Below, in pieces: positions 13,668 to 18,744 of a DNA stretch of 18,744 nt. This DNA comes from VAZQ01 sp035552735 (lineage in GTDB: Bacteria; Pseudomonadota; Alphaproteobacteria; Rhizobiales; Xanthobacteraceae). How positions within the stretch are numbered: position 1 is the first letter of the stretch; every line of letters begins with the position of its first letter. The position numbers were made by a program, and so were the translations under genes. Below the pieces are notes generated by a model that saw only the letters and a list, made by a program, of their open reading frames with translations, was not told where the DNA came from and searched no databases. The stretch lies in contig DASZKX010000229.1 of assembly GCA_035552735.1 (NCBI GenBank), forward strand, positions 1-18,744, in the 5' to 3' direction.

Positions 13668-14758
13668 TGCGATTCCTCCGGGCTCTGGCCATGGGGAGGC
13701 GCTGGCGGCGGCGTCGGGACCGGCGCGGACGGGGCGGCGGGCGCGGCCGCCCCGGCGGCTGACGCCGCAGCATGCGCGGGTCCCTCGACCAGCACCCGGA
13801 ACGGCGCCGCGTCGGTGCGCAGGATCAGCCGCGTATTGGCGCCCACGACCGTGTCGAGCGTGTCGAGCGAACGCAGCAGCATGTAGAGATCGGGAGCGCT
13901 GTTATAGGCCTTGCCGTAGATGTCGGCCGCCTCCAGCCGCGATTTGGCGTCAATCCCGGCCGCCTCCGCCTTGGCCTTGGCGCGCAACACCCGGGCATCG
14001 CGGTCGGCGTTGGAGGCGATCTCGGCCGCCGCCCTCTGGCCCTCCGCCTGGCGCTCGGCCGCGACGGTTTCGCGCTCGGCCCGCATTCTGGCGACGGTCG
14101 CATTGAGGGTTTCGGTCGGCAGGGTCAAACGCTCGATGCCGACCTGGCGGATGCTCACGCCGTAGACCTTGAGGGCCTGCTCGTCGAGGCGCTCGCGCAG
14201 GCGGCTCTCCAGCTCGCTCAACTGCACCTTGGTCGGATCGGTGTTGACCAGATTGGCCAGATCGAAGCTCGCCGCCGTGATCTCGAGCGCAGAGCCCACG
14301 AAGCTGCGCAATTGCTGCGCCGCCACATCGGGCTGATTGCGCACGGCGCGCAGGAACTGCCTGATGCGCTCGGGCTCCGCCGGCACCTGCCAGGCCACAT
14401 AGGCCTGGATCAGGATCCGCAGGCCGTCGCGCGTTCCCACATCCTGCAGGCCACTCGAGGTGGTGCGCAGGCGCAGATCGACGTCGATGGTGCTTTCGAC
14501 CGGGGCCGGCATCTTCCAGGCCAGGCCCGGATCGGTGAAAACGTTGACCGGGTCGCCGAAGCGCGTCACCACGATGGCCCGGCCGGGCCCGACCAGGACC
14601 AGGCAGGCACTCAGGACGGCGGCGGCGACGATCAGGAAGGCGACCACGAAACGGCCGTAGCGCGCGAGCAGGCCTTTGCGTCCGTCGTCATGCGCCGCAT
14701 GGTCGTGATCGTCATGGCCGTGGTGGTGATGACCGTGGTGATGGTGCCCGAGCGTCAT
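13664..14758 (-). CDS. HflC-like SPFH protein with histidine-rich N-terminal tail
   Basis: 364 residues from the ATG at 14756-14758, which overlaps the upstream stop as ATGA. A longer open frame upstream lies inside the preceding gene and is not real. Residues 5-23 hold twelve histidines mixed with glycine and aspartate (HHHHGHHHHGHDDHDH), a likely metal-binding tail on the cytosolic side. One membrane anchor follows (about 37-56). The SPFH domain starts at VGPGRAIVVTRFGDPV and includes VDLRLRTT, DGLRILIQAYVAWQV and FVGSALEI. The HflC-like C-terminal part has MRAERETVAAERQAEG, ADRDARVLRAKAKAEAAG and LLRSLDTLDTVV. The tail after about 330 is Ala/Pro-rich. HflC normally pairs with HflK around FtsH; here the pair travels with a P1B ATPase, which suggests a different client. 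Confidence 0.87.
   Translation of the reverse strand: MTLGHHHHGHHHHGHDDHDHAAHDDGRKGLLARYGRFVVAFLIVAAAVLSACLVLVGPGRAIVVTRFGDPVNVFTDPGLAWKMPAPVESTIDVDLRLRTTSSGLQDVGTRDGLRILIQAYVAWQVPAEPERIRQFLRAVRNQPDVAAQQLRSFVGSALEITAASFDLANLVNTDPTKVQLSELESRLRERLDEQALKVYGVSIRQVGIERLTLPTETLNATVARMRAERETVAAERQAEGQRAAAEIASNADRDARVLRAKAKAEAAGIDAKSRLEAADIYGKAYNSAPDLYMLLRSLDTLDTVVGANTRLILRTDAAPFRVLVEGPAHAAASAAGAAAPAAPSAPVPTPPPAPPHGQSPEESQ
14690..14746 (-). other. Histidine-rich metal-binding tail (coding segment)
   Basis: This stretch of the HflC-like gene encodes residues 5-23: two GHHHH-like blocks, then HDDHDH. The DNA is built from near-repeated CATCACCAC units, visible on the plus strand as GTGGTGATG words. 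Histidine/aspartate tails of this type bind zinc, nickel, cobalt or copper in other proteins; binding here is inferred from composition only. Confidence 0.8.
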
Positions 14759-16812
14759 CGTTGTGATCCTGCGATGGGTGGAAGAGTGGGTTCGTCGTCG
14801 TCCTCTTCGGAGCCGTAGTTTCTGCCGGGCGGGAAGACGACATCGCGTCGCGCCGCCTGCGCTCCGCCGCCGCTGTAGCTGCGAAGATCGATGACCGGCC
14901 CGTTCTGGCCCTTCAAGCGGTGATCGACCACGATCGTCTCCGACTTCGCCAGACCCGAGACGAGACGCTCGGAGCGCCGTTCGAACAGGAACGCCTCGCC
15001 GTCGCGCCGGCGCGCCTCGCGGTCGGCATCGAACAGCGTGCCTTCGCTGCGGGCCTGCGTGACCAGCTCGGAGGCGGCCGCGGTCGCCTTGTTGCGATCC
15101 TCCATGGCGCCTTGCTGGGCCGATTTGATGGAGTGGATCGCGCTCGCGCGCTGCACCGCGATCTGCGAATTGGCGAGGATCTCGGCGGCCTGCACGTTGT
15201 GATAGGCCGATGCGGCGCCGGCCGGCGGATGGATCGCCTCGACCACCACCGAGATCGCCTCGATGCCGCTCGACAATCGATCCAATTGATCCTGCAAGGC
15301 AGTGCGGAAATCCTTGGTGAAGGCATCGCGGCTTTGGCCGAGCACGTCCGGCAGCGTGTAGCGGGCGAAATACCGCACCAAGAGCTGGCCGGTCGACGCC
15401 ATGATCAGGGTTTCGGGGTCGGCTACCCGATAGGCGGAACTCATGGCATCGGCATCGGTCAGGCCGACCCGGTAGACCACCCGCAAATCCGCGTCCGCGA
15501 TCTGGAAGGTCTGCTGGCCGTTGGCTTCGCTGGCAATCAGGTAGCTCTGCTCTGAGGGGTGCGACGTGTCCCACAGCCGGTCGGCCGCGGTCGGCGGATT
15601 GGCTTCCGCCCCGGTCAATTGTTGCTGCTGATCGACGCCGGCGCTCTGGCGGGCGGCCTGCCCGGCCTCGCCCAGAGGCGACATCGCGATCGGGATGTCG
15701 TGGATCACGCCGAACTCGACCGACCGCATCACCCCCATGGGCCAGGGGAGATGGAGATGCAGGCCGGGCCCGAGCACCGCGACCGGCTTGCCGAACCGCT
15801 CATAGACCGCGCGTTCGTTGAGGCCGAGCGCGGTGATGCCGGTGACGCACCAGGCCAATACGCCCATCACCAGGGCGACCGGGAGCAGGGCGCGCTGCAC
15901 GAAGGCGAGCGCCCAGCTGCGCGACAAATCGATGCCGAACTGCTGGCGCACGGCGGTGTTGAAGGCCTGGAAGCTCGGCAGCGAAAAGCGAAGGAAGCCC
16001 GCGATGCTGCTGTCCGCAACGGTGCGGCGCTGCGCGATCGGCGCAAACGGCAGGAAGGCGACCGCCAAGCTGCGGACCATCAGCTCGAGCCCCACGGCCG
16101 CGACCAGGATGGCGAGCGCCTGCTCGATCCGGATCGCCCAGGTGAAGCCGAGCGAGCGGAGCACGGCCGCGATGCCGAGACCCAGGCACGCCGTCAGCGG
16201 TACGCGCAGGAGCCGGTCGAGCTGCGGCGCGTCGGGGAGCATCTCGGCCGCCACGCCGGCGAGCGAGCGCTCCAGGACCAGGAGCGGAAATGCCGCCACG
16301 ATCAGGACACCGCCGAGGATTTCCAGGGTGGTCGGATCAGCCGCCGCGAATGGCGTCACGGGCCAGGTGACCGCCACGCCGGCGAGCGCCAAGGCGCCGA
16401 ACAGCAAGGCGAGGAGCGCCTGCGGCCAGCCCGCCAACGACTCCACACGCCAGACCAGGAGTGCGCGCGAGCGCGCCAGCAATTGCCGCCAGCGGGCGGT
16501 CGCGCTCTCGCCGTCCGGCACGCCGACCGGGGCTTCCACCGCTACCGGCTGCAAGGCATCCTGCTCGAGCAGCCGGAGGCGGACGAAGACCACAAGCGCG
16601 GCGGACAGAAAGCCGGCGGCCGCGACCAGGAACGAGGCGCCGAGAAAACCGAGCGATCGCGGTATCGGAAGATCGAGGCGCCAATAGGCGTTCGCATGCG
16701 CCGATATGGCGCCGGTCAGGCCGAGCCCGAGGGCCGCGAAGATCGCTCCGATGATCAGGAGCGGTGCAACATATCGCCTTGCATTGTTGAAATGCGGCAA
16801 GTCGGCCAGCAT
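14755..16812 (-). CDS. HflK-like SPFH protein fused to a multi-spanning membrane domain
   Basis: 685 residues, well above ordinary HflK (about 380-420). The N-terminal third is membrane-embedded, with likely helices at about 15-37, 55-78, 131-150, 163-181, 206-224, 229-254 and 308-330. The SPFH domain follows directly after the last helix: LNERAVYERFGKPVAVLGPGL, split around residues 331-351, then HLPWP, VYRVG, and the HflK-like ALQDQLDRLSSGIEAISVVVEAIHPP segment. A PPAGAASAYHNVQAAEILAN stretch corresponds to the PPeeV..AF..V.A block of HflK. A charged coiled-coil region (560-620) and acidic tail (SEEDDDE) end the protein. It is the first gene of the operon, with GGAGG 7 bases before the ATG. 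Downstream coupling is by an ATGA overlap. The role of the membrane domain is unknown; scaffolding of the ATPase is an inference. Confidence 0.87.
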   Translation of the reverse strand: MLADLPHFNNARRYVAPLLIIGAIFAALGLGLTGAISAHANAYWRLDLPIPRSLGFLGASFLVAAAGFLSAALVVFVRLRLLEQDALQPVAVEAPVGVPDGESATARWRQLLARSRALLVWRVESLAGWPQALLALLFGALALAGVAVTWPVTPFAAADPTTLEILGGVLIVAAFPLLVLERSLAGVAAEMLPDAPQLDRLLRVPLTACLGLGIAAVLRSLGFTWAIRIEQALAILVAAVGLELMVRSLAVAFLPFAPIAQRRTVADSSIAGFLRFSLPSFQAFNTAVRQQFGIDLSRSWALAFVQRALLPVALVMGVLAWCVTGITALGLNERAVYERFGKPVAVLGPGLHLHLPWPMGVMRSVEFGVIHDIPIAMSPLGEAGQAARQSAGVDQQQQLTGAEANPPTAADRLWDTSHPSEQSYLIASEANGQQTFQIADADLRVVYRVGLTDADAMSSAYRVADPETLIMASTGQLLVRYFARYTLPDVLGQSRDAFTKDFRTALQDQLDRLSSGIEAISVVVEAIHPPAGAASAYHNVQAAEILANSQIAVQRASAIHSIKSAQQGAMEDRNKATAAASELVTQARSEGTLFDADREARRRDGEAFLFERRSERLVSGLAKSETIVVDHRLKGQNGPVIDLRSYSGGGAQAARRDVVFPPGRNYGSEEDDDEPTLPPIAGSQR

Positions 16813-16844
16813 AGGCGCGCCTCCGAAGCGAAAAGCGATCGACA

Positions 16845-16902
16845 GCGGTCAAGGACCGCTCCGATAGCCGAATTTCGCCCCCAGGTCGAGCAGCCGGTCA
16901 AG
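16845..16902. promoter_or_regulatory. Repeated CGGTCAAG motifs upstream of the SPFH/ATPase operon
   Basis: The palindrome GCGGTC-AAG-GACCGC (16845-16859) lies about 33 bases upstream of the operon start, and CCGGTCAAGTCCGG (16894-16907) lies further upstream. CGGTCAAG recurs at 16846-16853 and 16895-16902, 49 bases apart. On the minus strand each includes CTTGACC, which contains a TTGACC -35-like hexamer, but no convincing -10 box is at the right distance. They could be operator half-sites or chance GC palindromes. Confidence 0.25.
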
Positions 16903-16977
16903 TCCGGAATAAAGGCGTGCCGCGGAAGCGAAATACGCCCTCGGCCGACCCGGACCGGCCGTGGTCTTGCACTTATC

Positions 16978-17018
16978 GCTTGCAGCAGCGACTGCGCAAA
17001 GCAGTTGCTGCTGCAAGC
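16978..17018. terminator. Long stem-loop after the amidohydrolase gene
   Basis: An 18-base stem pairs 16978-16995 (GCTTGCAGCAGCGACTGC) with 17001-17018, with a single G-T wobble and a 5-base loop GCAAA. It lies 18 bases past the amidohydrolase stop on the minus strand, upstream of the SPFH operon. There is no poly-T tract, so Rho-independent termination is not certain, but its length and position suit a terminator or insulator. The remaining gap 16813-17036 has no gene; it must hold the SPFH operon promoter. Confidence 0.6.
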
Positions 17019-17036
17019 AGCCGTCGCCTCGAGCCG

Positions 17037-18743
17037 CTATTGCTTGAAGCGCACCACGAGCGGAGCCGGATTGGATTCAGCGATCGGCTCGCCGCGGCTC
17101 TTGACCGTGACCTTGTACATCCCGGCGTCCGGGATCGCGTCCGCCGGAACAACCGCATCGAGCTCGTTGCGGCTGACGAATTGCGTCTCCAGCTCCTTGC
17201 CGTTCAAGAGCACCTGATGGAAGGGCCAGAAGCCCCTGCCCTTCACCTTCAGTAGCGTGGGGCCGCTCGCCTGCGTCACCGCCGCCGGAGACACGTCGAT
17301 GTGCTCCGACAATTGCTGCCAGGAATTGAACTCCGGAATCGGATTGACGTATTTGTGAAATCCGATGTCGACCTGCTTCCCATTGGTCACCACCATCTTG
17401 ACGTTGGTGGTCGCCCACATGTCCTGCAGCGGATTGCCCTCGACGATCGAGAGGTCCGCCACCTTGCCGGGCTCAACGCTGCCGTAATCCTTGTCCTTGC
17501 GGAAGGTCTTGGCCACGTTGATGGTGGCGGCCTGGATCACCTTCATGGGCGGCACGCCCGCCTCGACGTCCATGGTCATGCCTTCGTGCATCAGAAGGCC
17601 GGCCATGCCGCGCGGCGAGTCTGATCCTTCCTTGAGGATGCCGCCGGCCTGCACGAAACGCCGGATGAATTCATTGGCCTTGGCGTAGCCGATCCTGGTT
17701 TGCTCGAGCTGCTCGGGCTTGTAGCGCTTGAACAGCTTCTCGGTGGTGTACTCGGTCACGATGCGAACGGCGGCTGGAAAATTGGTATTCGGATCGCCGA
17801 GGATCTCCTGCTCCTTCTGCCAGAAGCGCTGCGCGCTCGGAGACAGCGGCCGCAGCCACTTGGCGATGGTCGGCGTCCAGGCCACGTGATGCTCCACCAT
17901 CGGGGCGATGACCTTGTCGTAGTTCTCGGGCTCGTAGAGCGCGCCCGCCACCTCGGCGTCGATCCTGCCGGCGGTGCGGTCGATGGCGAGCTTGCGCCGG
18001 CGATCGAGGTCCATGATCGACGTGTAGCCTACGCCCCAGATGTGCTCAACGCCGTCGACGCCCGCATTGGCCGACGCAATGGCGTCCCAAGTGTGGCCGG
18101 TCACGCCCATGCCGATCCGGTGGGCTTCGTCGACCACCACCTTCACCAGATCGGGCGGGAGATACTCGCTGAGCTTGAGCACATCGTAGCCGTCCCGCTT
18201 CTTCTGCTGCACCACGGCGCGCGCCTGCTCGGCATTGTCGACCGTGATGTAGCCGCGCCAAGCGCGCGAGCCTTCGGTCTCGAGCTCGCCCATGCGAGCG
18301 CCGAGCGCCTGCCCGGAGGGCCAAATGCGGGGCCCGCGAATCTTGCCCATATTGGTCCCGTCCTTCTGGGCGAGCGCCCAAGGACCGTCCTGATTGGTCT
18401 CGATCTCCACGCAGGTGGTGATGCCGAGATGGAGATAGAGCTCGCCCCAGAACGCTTCCCAGTGACAATGGCCGTCGATGAAGCCGGGCATGACGGTCTT
18501 GCCCTTGACGTCGATAACCTGGGCGCCGGCCGGAATGGCGACCTCGCCGCCGCGGCCGACGGCCTTGAACCGGTCGCCTTCGATGACGATGACGGAATTC
18601 TCGATCGGCGGTCGTCCGGTGCCGTCGATCAACAATCCACCCTGGATCACCGTCACGGGCGCCGGTGTCTGGGCCTGCGCGATGCCGGGCGCCAAGGCGC
18701 CGGCGGCAATCAACGCTACGGCCGCGAATGCTTTCGTGATCAT
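17037..18743 (-). CDS. Secreted metal-dependent amidohydrolase with C-terminal beta-rich domain
   Basis: 568 residues starting with a signal peptide (MITKAFAAVALIAAG to AQA) at the very right edge, so the N terminus appears complete with one base to spare. It belongs to the amidohydrolase superfamily of metal hydrolases. Metal ligands are visible: His92 and His94 in FIDGHCHWE, the likely carboxylated Lys190 in DVLKLSEY, His217 in TGHTWDA, His234 in VEHIWG and Asp375 in GSDSPRG. The composite N-terminal domain (TVIQGGLLIDGTG) is closed by the C-terminal GSVEPGKVADLSIVEGNPL. Beyond residue 485 there is an added domain of about 80 residues (GPTLLKVKGRGFWPF, VLLNGKELETQF, YKVTVKSRGEP) that resembles an IPT/TIG-type fold. 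Substrate unknown; the family includes imidazolonepropionase-like and prolidase-like peptidases. Its own promoter lies outside the window. Confidence 0.88.
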   Translation of the reverse strand: MITKAFAAVALIAAGALAPGIAQAQTPAPVTVIQGGLLIDGTGRPPIENSVIVIEGDRFKAVGRGGEVAIPAGAQVIDVKGKTVMPGFIDGHCHWEAFWGELYLHLGITTCVEIETNQDGPWALAQKDGTNMGKIRGPRIWPSGQALGARMGELETEGSRAWRGYITVDNAEQARAVVQQKKRDGYDVLKLSEYLPPDLVKVVVDEAHRIGMGVTGHTWDAIASANAGVDGVEHIWGVGYTSIMDLDRRRKLAIDRTAGRIDAEVAGALYEPENYDKVIAPMVEHHVAWTPTIAKWLRPLSPSAQRFWQKEQEILGDPNTNFPAAVRIVTEYTTEKLFKRYKPEQLEQTRIGYAKANEFIRRFVQAGGILKEGSDSPRGMAGLLMHEGMTMDVEAGVPPMKVIQAATINVAKTFRKDKDYGSVEPGKVADLSIVEGNPLQDMWATTNVKMVVTNGKQVDIGFHKYVNPIPEFNSWQQLSEHIDVSPAAVTQASGPTLLKVKGRGFWPFHQVLLNGKELETQFVSRNELDAVVPADAIPDAGMYKVTVKSRGEPIAESNPAPLVVRFKQ

Positions 18744-18744
18744 G

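Noticed and set aside
13664..15574. 636-codon version of the HflC-like gene
   Set aside because: The extra 272 codons lie inside the upstream SPFH gene in another frame and are Arg/Gly-rich; the ATGA overlap and MTLGHHHH start mark the true N terminus.
12618..16812. Standard hflK-hflC locus modulating FtsH
   Set aside because: There are three SPFH genes, one with a large membrane domain, no hfq/hflX neighbours and a metal ATPase in the same operon; a housekeeping hflKC is expected elsewhere.
15559..17217. Plus-strand open frame of 552 codons opposite the first SPFH gene
   Set aside because: Arg/Gly/Asp-rich shadow that crosses the intergenic hairpin and runs into the amidohydrolase gene.

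Overview
The window reads as a high-G+C alphaproteobacterial chromosome, most likely a member of the Hyphomicrobiales (Bradyrhizobium / Xanthobacteraceae type). This is inferred from the gene content: a Bug/TctC binding protein, a UbiD/UbiX pair, a DUF6152 protein, a type 1 IPP isomerase and HflK/HflC-like proteins. The nested palindromic repeats in many intergenic gaps also resemble the REP-like repeats of that order. No RNA gene, CRISPR array, insertion sequence, integrase or phage gene was seen.

Region 1 (1-1780). A truncated conserved hypothetical gene runs off the left edge on the minus strand. It faces away from a complete zinc-dependent medium-chain alcohol dehydrogenase on the plus strand. 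The dehydrogenase is bracketed by two large palindromic elements.

Region 2 (1800-8384). Seven minus-strand genes follow one another. In transcription order they are a UbiD decarboxylase, a UbiX flavin prenyltransferase, a glutathione S-transferase, an orphan Bug/TctC periplasmic binding protein, an SDR oxidoreductase, a DUF6152 periplasmic protein and a second secreted protein of unknown function. The mix of an uptake protein, prFMN decarboxylase, GST and dehydrogenase suggests catabolism of an aromatic or unsaturated carboxylic acid. The substrate cannot be read from sequence.

Region 3 (8508-10698, plus strand). A hot-dog thioesterase with the catalytic-triad spacing of fluoroacetyl-CoA thioesterase FlK overlaps a type 1 isopentenyl-diphosphate isomerase by 4 bases. 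Both are divergent from ubiD. An orphan NitT/TauT-type substrate-binding protein follows. The isomerase makes DMAPP, which is related to the prenyl donor of UbiX, so this may be a prFMN-supply arrangement.

Region 4 (10702-16812, minus strand). This is the most striking part. Four genes are each joined by a 4-base ATGA stop/start overlap. They encode an HflK-like SPFH protein fused to a multi-spanning membrane domain, an HflC-like SPFH protein with a histidine-rich cytosolic tail, a third SPFH protein, and a heavy-metal P-type ATPase with no N-terminal metal-binding domain. The arrangement looks like a membrane-scaffolded metal-transport complex.

Region 5 (17037-18743, minus strand). A secreted amidohydrolase with an extra C-terminal beta-rich domain is separated from the SPFH operon by a long stem-loop.
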